DNA of 60,255 nucleotides. Source: Trichaptum fuscoviolaceum. Lineage: Eukaryota > Basidiomycota > Agaricomycetes > Hymenochaetales > Trichaptaceae. Location of the stretch: assembly GCA_910574455.1 (NCBI GenBank), contig CAJSYZ010000003.1, forward strand, positions 5,298,833 through 5,359,087. The letters are read 5' to 3'. Position 1 is the stretch's first letter, and the number at the start of each line of letters is the position of its first letter. Of the stretch, positions 1 to 11,076 are shown one piece after another. The notes under the pieces were generated by a model that worked only from the letters and a program-made list of their open reading frames with translations, was not told where the DNA came from and searched no databases. The position numbers were made by a program, and so were the translations under genes.

Positions 1-2050
1 TCGACATGGAACCAGGCTATCGCAGCGACCGTCATGCGACACCACGCAGATTGATATCTACCACATTAATGACTACCACGGTGTGCTCGCTGCTATTCAT
101 CTCCTCCCGAAGGTCCTCCCGGTATGCTTGTCTCTCCACAAACGCAGAGCTCTAGGGCCTGTGGCAGCTCCGCACGGAGGAGGAAATGAAGGAAGTGTGC
201 TCGGCGTTCAATATCAGCAAGAAGCACTGCACGAAACTTGCTCCACGCCGCGGCGTCCTTCATCAGTGTTGCACCAGAAATCGATGGGTGTCGCTGGTGT
301 GTCTTAAAAAATATGGTCAATGATCATGGCTGCGTTACCCGGCGCTCTGGACACTAAGCATGTCGACTCGTTCACGATCCCGGACCCGACGGATATTGCT
401 GCTTTGGACAAACAGGCTGTTCAGATAAAGGTCAATCATATCCATGAGAGGTAGAGGCGAAATGTTCGGAGTTCAAGCGGCAGGCTCAGGACTTCGGAGT
501 GAGCTGATATTGCTTAGGACCCTAAGGCTGATCTCTTCGTGTTCGTCGGTCGTTGGTTCAAGCAGAAGAATGTGGATCATACTGCGGCGTGATGCCTTCG
601 CTGTGAGGTTTTATCTAACTAACTGGACGAATGTTTGCTCATTTCTTGTTGACTGTCTAGAAAACCGTTCCTCGACGCTGTTGATCTGTGTCGTCGCCGC
701 CATTGTTTGTATGGTCGCTTTGCTGCGGAGAAGTCTCCTTGTCTCATGGAGATTTATCCGGAACGAGTGTTCTCGAAGCCGGAGTTCACTGCTATGCCTC
801 TGTACTTTTTCAGTGGTGCCGACTTCACTTCCATCTCTTTGCGTAATGAGCGGTTTGGTTTAGTCGCTGTCGAGTTCGGTCGCAAGGCTGCCCTTGGTGT
901 TGGTGTTCATCTTGGTGGTTTCGGTGTCATGCCTTGATGGGTAAGCTCATATTCTCTGTTTCTAATCTGCAATCTGACTTTGGTCACAGTGGCTCCCTGT
1001 CGAATTGAGTTCAACAGCACACATGTTGTCCCAGCTTACGAAGACAAATAGAATGTCTACGGAAGAACAGCATGTTATCTTGCGTGCTCAATCTGCTGTT
1101 AATCGGTTCCCGGTTGCTGAATGGCGTCAGCGCATGGAAGATTTCCACAAGCGCAGTCTTAATACGCAGACAGATCACTGGCTGTCTGGCATGGAGACCT
1201 TCGGATGGTGAATCTGAGCATGCGCCTCGCATAGCAATCATGGGTACGGAGAGTGTGGTATCCTGAACATTGGGAGGAGCCAACGCAGCGCAGCTGAGAC
1301 ACCCGAAGTATATATGAAAGTCCACAAAACTCGATCTCTGGATCTCCTGGAGCTTGGAGTCGTTCACTAACGCGCATGAGCAGCATCTGCATGGCACGCT
1401 GGACGAATTCGGAATGCGCGATTCAGCCAGCTCTGATGTCTCCGAAGGCGAGGACTGCTTTGCGCGTTCGCGGAATGCGAGCACGGTGTATGTCAGCGCC
1501 ACTGGTGCCTTCAACCACGTTTTAGCAAAGGCGAACAAGCTTATTGCGAAGGATGCAATTGACGTTCCAGATCCATTGCTCAACCCTGGAGATGAACCTC
1601 ACCGGCCTTCATTCACTCTTGAGACTCGTCGGTCGAGTCTATTTCTTCTATCATCGATGAAAAGTCGGCTTCACCGTTGAACAAGGTCATCGCATTCTTT
1701 AGTGATGAAAATGGCGATGTTGCTCAGGACATCGTGCAGAAGCTGAAGGATTTATCGCCTGATAATTCGAAAGGTGATCTGTCAATTGAGAAGTGCCTGC
1801 AGGAAAGCGAGAAGGCCTTCTTCGATAAGGTCCACAAGGATAAGATGTGCAGCTAGTATCATATGCTCCAAACGCGAATCGACATGGGGAGCCTTTAATT
1901 ATGAACACGCTCGGCGTCAGTGTCCGGGTGTCCAACTTCTTAAGAACTTCTTTCAGAAGGAAGTTAGTCCTATGACTCCTCGCTTCTTTGAAATTGTTAG
2001 CGATTACTGGCTTAGTGGACCGTTTGCTTATGGAGTAGTCGGATTTTGAA
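1..2050 (+). pseudogene. ags1: alpha-1,3-glucan synthase relic (GT5 domain and linker)
   Basis: The intact enzyme is a large plasma-membrane protein that makes cell-wall alpha-1,3-glucan. Translations in shifting frames recover its starch-synthase-like GT5 part in order: STWNQAIAATV at the window edge, HINDYHGVLAAIHLLPK (62 on), EEEMKEVCSAFNISKKH (about 185), YGRFAAEKS and KPEFTA (707-800), then [17 protein letters not shown] (about 855-905). After a plausible intron near 941-989 come FPVAEWRQRMEDFHKRS (about 1110-1155) and the linker stretch DNSKGDLSIEKCLQESEKAF (about 1760-1820). At least four frameshifts and several stops break it, and the C-terminal membrane domain is not found. The similarity is strong by eye. 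The gene enters from beyond the left edge. Confidence 0.85.
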
Positions 2051-2543
2051 GTAAGCCACGCTATTACTCGTCATCGTGTTCATCATTGGCGTCTGGAGGC
2101 CGGAATGGGCGACAGAGCTGGATGAGCTGAAGTACGAGTCTGTGGCGGTTTGGAAGGAGGAGAAAGGGGAGAAAGCCATTTGCCAAGATCCTGCCGGATT
2201 TCACTTTTTGTTTACATTTTTGTTTACTTATTATTGTACTTACTTTACTCTTATAACTTGCTTATTTACTTATATTACCTGATTGACTGAAAACCGTTAA
2301 TGCCTGACCTGACTGCCTGACTGCACCAACTTCAATGTCATGACGCGCTGCATTGCGAACGAAGCGAACCTGAATATGATGATGAACATAGTTCGCGACA
2401 AGAGATGCACATCGAGGTGTCAGACTTGGGCGTGAGTTCTTCCGTGTTATAGTTATCGATGGGCTGGAATTATTGACTGGAATCAGACGCGTTACAGGGA
2501 AATGCAATGGGAAGGAGGATGTCAAGGAGAAGAGCGTTGGGAC
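2051..2543. other. non-coding, T-rich and CTGACTG-rich stretch
   Basis: Pyrimidine-rich DNA around 2190-2280 is followed by short CCTGACTG-type repeats near 2300-2330. A short glucan-synthase-like reading (YESVAVWKEEKG, about 2135-2165) is possible but weak. I see no gene. Confidence 0.4.
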
Positions 2544-2735
2544 TCATAACGGTGAGTCGAGAATGAGATATGTGATGTTGTCGAGGACGTACGTCTCAAC
2601 GTACGGCTTGCCAAAGATGACGACTTCAATAGGTTCTGCAGGTTCGCCAGCTGGGTACTGCATGTCCTTCACCGTCGGTGCAGCCCAGATGAGGTCGACG
2701 TTCGACATCACCTTGCTCATCTTCAAACTCATCAC
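2544..2735 (-). pseudogene. ags1: inverted alpha-1,3-glucan synthase fragment
   Basis: Minus-strand translation reads VDLIWAAPTVKDMQYPAGEP followed by EPIEVVIFGKPYVETYVLDN and ITYLILDSPL. In glucan synthases this GT5 segment lies shortly upstream of the STWNQ motif that opens the window on the plus strand. The same gene's neighbouring segment is therefore present in opposite orientation about 2.5 kb away, which implies a local inversion or a second broken copy. Only about 60 codons are recognisable. No homologous extension was seen on either side. Confidence 0.75.
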
Positions 2736-2943
2736 ACGAAGACCAATACGTCAAGCAGTATGTTATTGACAGAGATACTTTCAGAATAATGTTGTAGTTG
2801 TGTATGGTATTGATACCGAAAATGAGATTATGCTACTTACGCCAAGCGTAATGTCAGATACTTTATATATTTACATATGAACCAGCTCATTTCTCCAAAT
2901 ACACAGTAGCTTCTTCGTTGATTCGGGTAGGTAGCAAACGGTA

Positions 2944-3152
2944 GAGAGGGTCTCACGGATGGCAGGTAGGGAAGATAGCCCACAAACACAACAGACAAAT
3001 GAGGCGGCTGCCCCAGAATCATATGCTATGACTGGCAGATGATTGACAATTGATAAGATAGAGAAGAGGGCCTGAGCCAGATTAGCATCCGAGTAAGAAT
3101 GCTCATGTGCGTCTCCAGTTATTGTTAGGCCAAGTTATTTGACGGCTTTGAA
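2944..3152 (+). repeat. left arm of a 3-kb-spaced inverted repeat; RING C-terminus fragment
   Basis: This arm matches the reverse complement of 6043-6190 plus 6411-6484. Its first part still encodes REDSPQTQQTNEAA, identical to the C-terminal tail of the RING gene at 6383-7267. The rest matches that gene's 3' flank. It is therefore a broken plus-strand copy of the RING gene's 3' end. Compared with the other arm it lacks about 220 bp, including the last codons. Confidence 0.8.
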
Positions 3153-3707
3153 TATCTCCAGATCTTCTCGACGCCGAAGGTTTGCTACGATTACTTGAGA
3201 TGTAGGACAGAGTGACTCCTCGTTGAAGGATGCACTTCTGCATCCGGTTACGAAGGCATTGAGTGTCGTCGAGAAACAATGCGTCATTAGACAGTTCACG
3301 ATTTACTGGTACAAGGTAGCGCAATAAATGAAGTAGACAATCATGTAATTATAGAACGTATATACTGTACCTTATGGAGGTAAAGATACTGTTAAAAGTC
3401 CGTTCCAGCACTTCCGTTAGTATCAGAGAGAAATGATGGTGAAATTTGTCCCAGATCTCACAGAAAGAGCCACAGAATGTTTTGGCCACCACCTTTGTCC
3501 GAAATGACTTTCTTTATTAATGTGGTAACTGCATTGAGTTAGCTCTGTGTTTATGTCCTACAGCACCCTATATACCTCGGACTGACATGAGAAGCTACAC
3601 AGATGTCAGGAATAGACATTTAAATATATGCATAATGGAATATGTACTAGAAACAAATCACAATCTCCTGTATTTGAGAGAATGATGTCTGTTGAGTGCG
3701 TGCGAAA
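3153..3707. other. no gene recognised
   Basis: Only short unsupported open frames are present, and no protein family is recognised. It lies between the inverted-repeat arm and the MITE-like element. Confidence 0.4.
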
Positions 3708-3720
3708 TAGTAGTGTTACA

Positions 3721-4332
3721 ATACAGTGGGGAAAGGCCACATCCAGCAATTCCGAAGCCCACTTAAATACATTTCTTCTCCTGACACAAATTTTAACCAA
3801 TGACCCTGAAACCATGTAAATAGCTTCGAATGCATTGTATCTTCAATTCTTATTGACTAGATTTTCTTAAAATGCATTCCGAAAAAAATGACACCTCAGA
3901 ATTTGAAACATGCTGCTAAATTTGGTGTTTACCGCCTTTTATGGCTTTCCCACGGGCCCGGAATACTCGGAATTGACTCTGTTCACCAATCCGGTGGTTT
4001 CTCATCAACTTTTCCCCGGGTTTGAACCCCATCAGAAAATGTCCGAAACCAATAGCTTGATACCCCAAGAGGAAAGCCTTGATGGTAAGATTTTTGCAAA
4101 TGCTCGGAAATGCTTCAGAACAGTATTTCAAAGCATTCCAATTCAATCCGAGTTCAATCCGGGAGATTTTAAGTTTTTGTCTCCGAAAAATTTTGAAACA
4201 AAGGTCCGGAAATTTTTTTATTGCATAAATAAGCGTTTCTCCCTTGGTTTCATAGCAGAACTTTTAAAATCGGAGTTTTACGCTTAAAATTGCGGCCTGC
4301 TCGGAATTGCGGAAATCGGCCTTTCCCCACTG
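3721..4332. mobile_element. MITE-like element with perfect 15-bp terminal inverted repeats
   Basis: CAGTGGGGAAAGGCC at 3724-3738 is mirrored exactly by GGCCTTTCCCCACTG at 4318-4332. A weaker match around CAATTCCGA extends the terminal repeats inward. The direct repeat TAGTAGTGTTACA flanks the element at 3708-3720 and 4333-4345. The true target duplication is 9-13 bp, depending on where the ends are placed, which would fit a Mutator-like group. The interior is rich in TTCCGAAA-like motifs. The 125-codon frame at 3910-4287 resembles no transposase, so the element looks non-autonomous. Confidence 0.85.
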
Positions 4333-4730
4333 TAGTAGTGTTACATGGACCGGGAGGACCCCGAAGTGGCCTATATCTTGTTCACTGAAATACTTGTGAA
4401 CAAGAGACTACATAGCTTCAAAAACTTGCATAGGAGCTCTAAAGTAGGTCTATTACGCACTAGAGAAGCAATATTTGAGAGATTTGGTTTTGAGAATATG
4501 TAATTACGACTTGAAATGTGGTGTCTTACATAACGACTCCAGTTTAGGACACTGGACTTCATCGCCTTTCTTCATTCCACGTCTTCACCAGCTAACCCTC
4601 CGACCTGCTCGTTTGGATGACATGCTTCGCATCCTAATCAAATTTTTCATGTTGGCGGAAGATGAATTTATGCGTTGGCTGTACGAAAGAAAGATCTTGG
4701 GACTGACATCATTTTCTCTTCTTGCTTTAG

Positions 4731-5068
4731 TCGAACACCAACCTCGCAACTGCCTACGCGGCGCTCATTCTCGCCGACGAGGGCCTTGAGAGTACTGTGC
4801 GTCCTCCAGCCCATAGCTACTCATAAAAGACTGACTAATTAATCCATTTTCTTTACACCTAACAAGATCACCGCGCTCACCACTGAGGCAAAAGTTGAAG
4901 TTGAGCCCATTTGGTCATCTTTGTTTGACAAGGCACTAGAGGGCAAGAACGTGAAGGACCTGCTCTCAAACATTAGTGCGGGCGCTGCACCTGCTGGCGC
5001 ACCTGCTGTGGAGGCACCTAAGGAGGAAGAGAAAAATGAGGAGGCGAAGGAGGAGTCTGACGACGACA
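4731..5068 (+). pseudogene. RPP1: 60S acidic ribosomal protein P1 fragment
   Basis: P1 forms the ribosomal stalk that recruits elongation factors. An exon after the acceptor TGCTTTAG reads NLATAYAALILADEGLE (4740-4790). A second exon reads [20 protein letters not shown], then [19 protein letters not shown], an Ala/Pro hinge and EESDDDM (4862-5068). The invariant stalk tail that should follow (GFGLFD) is missing. Instead a plausible donor at 5069 leads into unrelated CLF1-like sequence. The N-terminal exon is also not identified. The loss of the functional tail argues for a fragment rather than a working gene. Confidence 0.8.
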
Positions 5069-5466
5069 TGGTGCGTTATCGATATCTTTCAGGAAGCCAT
5101 GGATGCGACTCTGAATTATCTCGGCCGACAGGACACTAAACACGCTCAGATGCCTACGAAGAATCCTAGAGGCGGTGTTTAGCACCTTTGCGAAGATGAA
5201 GTACGACCAAGCCAGGGTCATCTATTAGGTATGCACTCTACCAAACGATATGTTTCAATGTGCAAAACTCGCTCAGTATTCCGTGGACAGAATGCCATCC
5301 TCTGAGTCCCAGGCACTTATGCTGTCTACACCAAGTTAAAAAAGCAGCAGAATTTTGCGATAGGAACAACTTGAGAATAGAGTCGAAAGGCATGCAGCGC
5401 ACTGGGAGAGGATGGACGAGAGGAAAGGCCAGGTCGATGCCGCGTAAGCTGCACTCGACTGTTTAA
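5069..5466 (+). pseudogene. CLF1: crooked-neck-like (Clf1/Syf3) splicing factor fragment
   Basis: Shifting frames give VFSTFAKMKYDQARVIY (about 5175-5225), SVDRMPSSESQAL (5275-5315) and YAVYTKLKKQQ (5320-5350). These resemble successive HAT-repeat segments of Clf1, a spliceosome NTC scaffold. It follows the P1 fragment directly, so the junction looks like a fusion of two housekeeping gene pieces. Frameshifts and stops show it is not functional. The identification rests on three short matches in the correct order. Confidence 0.5.
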
Positions 5467-5944
5467 TATGCCTTCCTTAGTCTTATACCTTGTTGAAATT
5501 CAGTAGCGGTCACCGTACGACCACAAAATGGTAGAAATGTGGACAAGCGCAATCTCATTTTTGGTTCGTGTTCAATATCAACCTCACCTTGTTATCTTCA
5601 CGTTCAGATCTGTCTATAGAAATGAGGCCGACTCAGGCAACGACGCATTCAATTTGTCAAGATGTAATCCAACATCATCTTCCTATTAACATTAGAAAGG
5701 ACCAGGATGCTTCAAGCGACACATCGAAAGCAGAACTACATATGAACGACAATGGTATCCATTTGAGCTACGCTGTCATGCAGTATAATGTCCCTTTCTG
5801 ACTCGCTTTACCAATTACAGTAACCAGAACGATGAAGTTAGCTTTGTCACTGATGCATCACACTGAATGGATTTGTACTAACTTCTTTTATCGAAGTTCG
5901 AAATCCTCGAACCCTCTACAGCTCGAGCCCATTCAGCAACACGA
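5467..5944. other. no gene recognised
   Basis: A 77-codon open frame at 5568-5801 has no recognisable motif and no matching intron signals. Nothing else is seen. Confidence 0.35.
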
Positions 5945-6033
5945 ACCACGAGAGTCATCATTGAGTTTATAAACAGCGATGACGACATTGTCGTGCTCTC
6001 GGACTCCGAGTACGATGACAAGGCAAAGCAAAG
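5945..6033 (+). pseudogene. fragment of RING/SIM gene N-terminus
   Basis: Plus-strand translation gives INSDDDIVVLSDSEYDDKAK, nearly identical to the second SUMO-interaction-like block of the minus-strand RING gene at 6383-7267. It is a detached exon piece in the opposite orientation, next to the right inverted-repeat arm. It confirms that at least one more copy of that gene existed here and was broken up. Confidence 0.8.
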
Positions 6034-6042
6034 GTGTTGTGA

Positions 6043-6484
6043 ACGTTGGAAGCCGCGAAATAACTTGGCTTAACAATAGCTGGAAACGCACATGAGCATT
6101 CTCACTCGGATGCTAATCTGGCTCAGGCCCTCTTCTCTATCTTATCAATTGTCAATCGTCTGCTAGTCGTAGCATATGATTCTGTTAAGAGTAGAAATGT
6201 GCATATTTCCGTCGTTTTTGTCTTCAATTGCATTGCGTTATTGATCTTTTGAGTTGAATATATCCGGAGTGGATGGATGTTGAGCCAAGGAACGGAAGAA
6301 ACAAAGATCATCATTATGAGTGCGCTAAGCTAGGAGTATAAAAGAGACTGTGACCGCAAAGAAAATTCAAAGACCTTTCAATTCAAGAAAAAAAGATATC
6401 GAATGTGAGGTCAGCCGCCTCATTTGTCTGTTGTGTTTGTGGGCTATCTTCCCTGTCTTCCATCCGTGAGACCATCTCTACAGT
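6043..6484 (-). repeat. right arm of the inverted repeat (interrupted)
   Basis: 6043-6190 and 6411-6484 together match the reverse complement of 2944-3152. The intervening 220 bp (6191-6410) is present only on this side. The arm covers the 3' exon and downstream flank of the RING gene. Confidence 0.8.
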
Positions 6485-7267
6485 GCGTGTGATGAACGGT
6501 ATCTCCTGTGGACTTTGCGTAATGCATGCACGGCATGTTGGGCAAGTGTAAACGGGCTTCGCACGAGGTTGATTAATGTCCTGTCAACGGTGAGTGATAT
6601 CATCCAGAAAAATACGATCTTATTAACGCACCAATTCGCGACTCGGTATGAGTTGCCCGGACTGCGATGAGGAGTCCGCCTTCTTTAAGGGACTGTTAAA
6701 CAAGTCAGAGAGGCAGTTCTTGCAGAAGGTGTGCTTGCATTCCAGCAAGCTAATACACCATTCAGCCTAGTATAGGAAGAGCAGAACATAGTAAGCGTAC
6801 GTATATGGTATCCACATTGTTTTGAGACAGATTGAGCATTCCATGTCGTATTGCAAGTCCGAGATGACCTGGGATGTGTTTAGACACAACTTTTGAGTGA
6901 TATTTAGAAGTCTTACGTTTTGGAATTCGACTATTTGCTTTTTCATATTTGCGATTTCCCTGGACTCTGGTGTTGTGTGAGGTCCACGACGCCTTTGCTT
7001 TGCCTTGTCATCGTACTCGGAGTCCGAGAGAACAACAATGTCGTCGTCGCTGTTTGTGAGGTCAATAATGGCTCTGGCACCTCGTGCTCGATGATTCGGT
7101 GACACTGTGCTTTTGGAGGATATTGCAACTTTCCTGTTGCTGGGTGGGTTTGCTATGTCAATGACATCGTCATCATCGTTTGTGAGGTCGATGACCATCT
7201 TGATACGTTGAGTTTTGCGTGTTTGAGTCATGTATTTATTGGTGATCGTTGTCCTTTCGGACGGCAT
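6383..7267 (-). CDS. RING-type E3 ligase with SUMO-interaction-like motifs (STUbL-like)
   Basis: Three exons (7267-6801, 6749-6632, 6580-6383) splice in frame to 260 codons with GT-AG introns. The first intron's acceptor was placed to give a proper RING core. The N-terminus carries MVIDLTNDDDDVIDI and AIIDLTNSDDDIVVLSDSEY, hydrophobic-acidic blocks typical of SUMO-interaction motifs. The RING follows: CSIC, then CKHTFCKNC, then CPTCR, complete as C3HC4. The tail ends FDIFFS. Known proteins with this layout (Rfp/Slx8, RNF4) ubiquitinate SUMO-modified nuclear substrates; that role is inferred here. I prefer the ATG at 7267 because MPSERTT resembles the start of the paralog at 40257. No stops or frameshifts were seen. 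Partial copies flank it. Confidence 0.8.
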
Positions 7268-8343
7268 GCCGTTAGGGTTAGGAGGTAGGCCTTGATGACA
7301 GATTTGTAGTAAGAAAAGTGTTTTGCTGAATAGGCGCAATGGTGGTGGTTGTGATGAAGGTGACTTATGGTGTTGTGTACGTATTTATGTTCCGGCTACA
7401 GCCTAGCGGATTCTATTATTAGTGTGCTGGTCTTTTTGACTGTTCAAGAGCAAGCCCTTATTTATAAATTGACCAATGTCAGGAACGGTCTTTTGGATAT
7501 ATAAAAATCTGGTTGAATGTGGTGGTCTCAATATACATCTTTAGTCGTGAGCGTCGTAAGTTCGAAGGGTATTGTAAAATAATAGTAAAAAGGTGTCCCT
7601 GTCCTTTGATTCTTCCGACCACATCGATCCCAAATATGATTCAATGAAAGTAAATCTTTAGACGCTGGTATCATAGTGTAAAATGGGGAATTGAAGCTAA
7701 TCACTGGTGGGAAGCTGGGTGGTAAGAGGTATGTTTTTCTGGCTCGAGCCCCTTCTCAACACCATCCTGTTTCCTCAGTCGAGACAGTTTCCGCAATACG
7801 CTTCTTCATGCTGACGTCGATCCAAAAGGAGGACCCGAAAGGGTCCGCTTTGTAGGGGTAATAAAATTATGGTCGGTCACCACTTGATTTTATGTTACTG
7901 TCTATAATTGTTGCCCTCGATTATTTGTATATGTTTGCATAAGGTGATATAAAACCATCGACTTTGTCCAAAATGTTCTTGTTTTATCTGTCTATCTTCT
8001 GAGTTCGAGTATTATTCCTATTTGCAAAAAGCATGACAGTCGGGAGAAAGAAATAAAAGAAGAAGCCGTTACGTGAAAGAGATTGCCGATGTGCCCAGAA
8101 GCAAAATGAAGTATGGCGGCACGGTCGGACTGCGAATGGCGTCATCCGGCCGAGGTTCGCTGCTCATTTGGCTGGCTGATTCTACTGCGAGCTGATGACG
8201 ACAGTCGCGGAATTTCTCGCCGGAGTGTCCCGAGCTCCGGCCTCTGTTTACTTGCAAATCTTCTCTTTTCTCGCCGACTGTAATCTTTTTTGCAAAGAAG
8301 AATAGATAGTGCTGTCAGAGTTAGCTTTGCTCCGGCCATGTTG
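7268..8343. other. intergenic; one small perfect hairpin
   Basis: No gene is recognised. A short perfect stem-loop, GGACCC-GAAA-GGGTCC, lies at 7831-7846, with no surrounding RNA-gene context to give it a role. Confidence 0.4.
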
Positions 8344-8368
8344 ATTGAGTATTATGCTTGTATCATTG

Positions 8369-10551
8369 TTACGCCGAATAGCGGATAGACATCCATTCCG
8401 GTGCGTCTGGCCAAACACGCAAGACCTTGAGCAATCCGTTCAGCACAGATCTATTTGGATTTGTAATCCAAAGATCCCGAGGGTTATTAGATGGGTCAGG
8501 GAAAAGTTGCGCCAACCCATCTCCGTCTCGCCATATGCGTTGTACACCGTAGGCTCGCAGACCCGCAGCCAAAGTGTCCCCAGTGACATCCATTCTGGTC
8601 ATGATTTGATCTGACTCGAGGAGGTCCATGCGAAACTGACATTCGCAGACGTCCCGCAGGATAGAAGCGCGCGGCTTTGCGTCCGTGCTAATATCGGTGT
8701 AGGAGATAGAGCGATCAGCCCATATCGCTTCACACAATCTAGAGTAAGGAGTAAATTTGCCCTCGACGGAGAAGATCACTTTGATGGACTGCTGGTGTGC
8801 ATTTCTAGCAATCTTGGAGCGAGATTTACCTATAGCTGCGGTGCCGATATTGGGAACCAAGTCACTTAGAGAGGGCATAGCTTCTTTCAAACGCTCCAGC
8901 GAAGGAGATGGGAGAGCATTGTCCGGAAGAAGATGGCCTTTGGTTTAGTCGCCCAGGAGTGCGAACTTGTATCTTCAGGCCACCAGGCTCGGTCAAGTAT
9001 ACGGATTGCTTTAAGGCCACGCTCTCGCGGAACGGTTTGAATGGAGTCCACTTATGGATGTGTTCATATGTCTTTTCCTTGGATTGGAACCCAAATAGAT
9101 GGATAGGAGGAAAATGGTATCGTGCAGGAGATTCTTGGTTGGCCGGGAGTGGTGAAGCGCACTTGAGTGCGGCCTGTCTCATTAGAGGTATGTCCGGAAG
9201 GTCCGGAAAGTGTGCAGGTACGACGAAGGATATGGAGAAAGGCAGTGGTTGAGTGATACTTTGACCATGAGCTTCTTTTGGTATCGCCTTCACTCGTCTC
9301 TTCCGCTTGGGCTTCAAGGTCTTGCCAGGCTCTTCGTCATCAGAGTCAAAAAAGTTGAGGGGGTGAGGCAGGCGAGTCCACGTTCTCATGTGATCGCTAT
9401 TTTAGGGAGTTTCCAACCTGCAATGGTGCTCGGTTAAGTCCTTGGTCACGGCCCATTGCATGTCTCATATTCGAGATGATCGAAATCATGCGAGCTTCTG
9501 TTAATAGTGAGTTCCGGCTTGACCGTAGACTGACAGGGCAGTTGGCAGAAGGTGACATTGCCATGAAAAGCTCCCTTCCGTCTAACCGACTTCGCCATGA
9601 GTTACGAGCGAGTACGGAGTCCCAGAGCAATGGGTGCACAGCTCTGTAGATGCGAGTATCACCCAGAACACTGTGGTTTGGGCAAATGAACCAAAAAGGT
9701 ACCCAGGCTCGTTGAAGTTCTTCTGCGAGCGCCCCGTCGTCAACAAAGACGCCTTGGAACGCAAGAGGGTGCGTGGCAACTGGTTCGGTGAACAACATTA
9801 CACGACGTGCGACCATCTTGATATAGAAATATAGGCCGAAAAGCTCCCGTAACGATCTCTGGACCTCGCGAACGCGTTGAATGACGTCTCGCCCCGCTCG
9901 TGGTTCTCGTTTCAGTTGTTCAACTGAAAGACGGGCCTGATTCGAGATGTGCATCAGCAAGTCCCTGTGATCTCTGCGTAACTCCTTTTCCACCTCGGCG
10001 CATGTGGGAATAGTGAGGTCCAGAGCTCTTGACAATTCGTTCGAGAAGTCCGACTTCAATGTGCCCACAGGCTCTGAGAATAGCTCGAACAGAGACGGAC
10101 CAGACTCTATCCAATTTTCGGTTTCTACCGCTTGGCAGACGACTCCCCGGTCGCGTAAAACGTCGTGCATTGGTGGGTCGGGAGTTTGACGCGGAATACA
10201 CATATGGTGCACGACAGAATGGCAGTATATCTGAGGCCAGATGGAGTATTCTTGAGGCCCCCAGTGTCCGTCTGCTCGCTGAAAGAGACCTCTATCGTGG
10301 AAGTGAGGAAATTCCGGAATCGAGCTCATGTTTGGGGAGGTGACAATCTTGAACGTATCGGAAGACCATCTAATAGCAGCTGCGCTCCGACAATCATAAG
10401 CATTCCGAATGTGACGAGGTACATCTGCAACATTCATAGATCAGAGTGAAGAAATCTTATGGCAATTTAAGGAGTCACCATCTACCATGTTGACTTTCAG
10501 CCCAGGAAAGTTCTTTCCAGCTTCTCTTTGCCACTGCGCCCACCGCGCCAT
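8369..10551 (-). pseudogene. degraded member of an unknown mushroom family (copy A)
   Basis: I do not recognise the function. The start is probably MARWAQWQREAGKNFPG (ATG at 10551). A short intron leads to a long frame (10437-9397) with ISNQARLSVEQLKREPRAG, VFVDDGALAEELQRAW and GDTRIYRAV. Further blocks follow: RYHFPPIHLFGFQ (about 9100) and IGKSRSKIARNAHQQSIKVI (about 8800). The same ordered blocks occur in copy B (53925-56270). Against copy B, this copy has an 8-bp-type deletion near 8965 and a TAA in place of a Tyr codon, so it is broken. No catalytic motif or membrane segment is evident. The shared order shows a real protein of about 700 residues. Confidence 0.7.
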
Positions 10552-11076
10552 TGTGAAGGAGCTTCGCGATCGTTAGTCAAACGCTGTACTCTAGCGTTCT
10601 GTTGTTCTTGCTCAACGGCAATGATTGATTGCGCTCGGGGTTAGATACCAATACGATGTGAGGGACCGAAGACGGACAGTGTTTTGATTGTCTACAGACA
10701 GAGCTTTGTAGCGTTGCGTAGTCTGCGTTGTGCTCTGTTGAGGGAAGTGGATGATGTGTCTCAAGGTGCAAATCTATGAATAGGATCCCCGACACGAAGC
10801 GTAGCGTAGTAGAGGGTTGTGTCGCCTTCGATCGTCACTTTGATGCCAGTGATAAGCAGCACTGCATTACTACTAACCACTTTTGTCCAATCACATGTCT
10901 CCGATCTTCGGTTCCACAGTCTTCCGCTCATTTCACAGGTTGTTTATTGTTTCTTTTCTCACATATTCTACTTAATTCTGCAATTAAAGTATCCTCTAGC
11001 CTGATTATGGTTGTTGATATGGCTTCTAGCCTATCTCTTGACTTTCTCTCAGTCTTGACCTCCTATGTCTTTAGAA
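10552..11076. other. non-coding spacer with repeat similarity to 46.6 and 48.2 kb
   Basis: The segment around 10785-10920 (AGCGTAGCGTAGTAGAGGG, later ATCACATGTCTCCGATC) recurs at 46636-46690 and 48183-48290. It belongs to the dispersed PRP2/COPB2 composite repeat. No gene is seen. Confidence 0.55.

Noticed and set aside
7831..7846. GAAA-capped hairpin as a terminator or RNA element
   Set aside because: Eukaryotic context and only six base pairs; probably chance.
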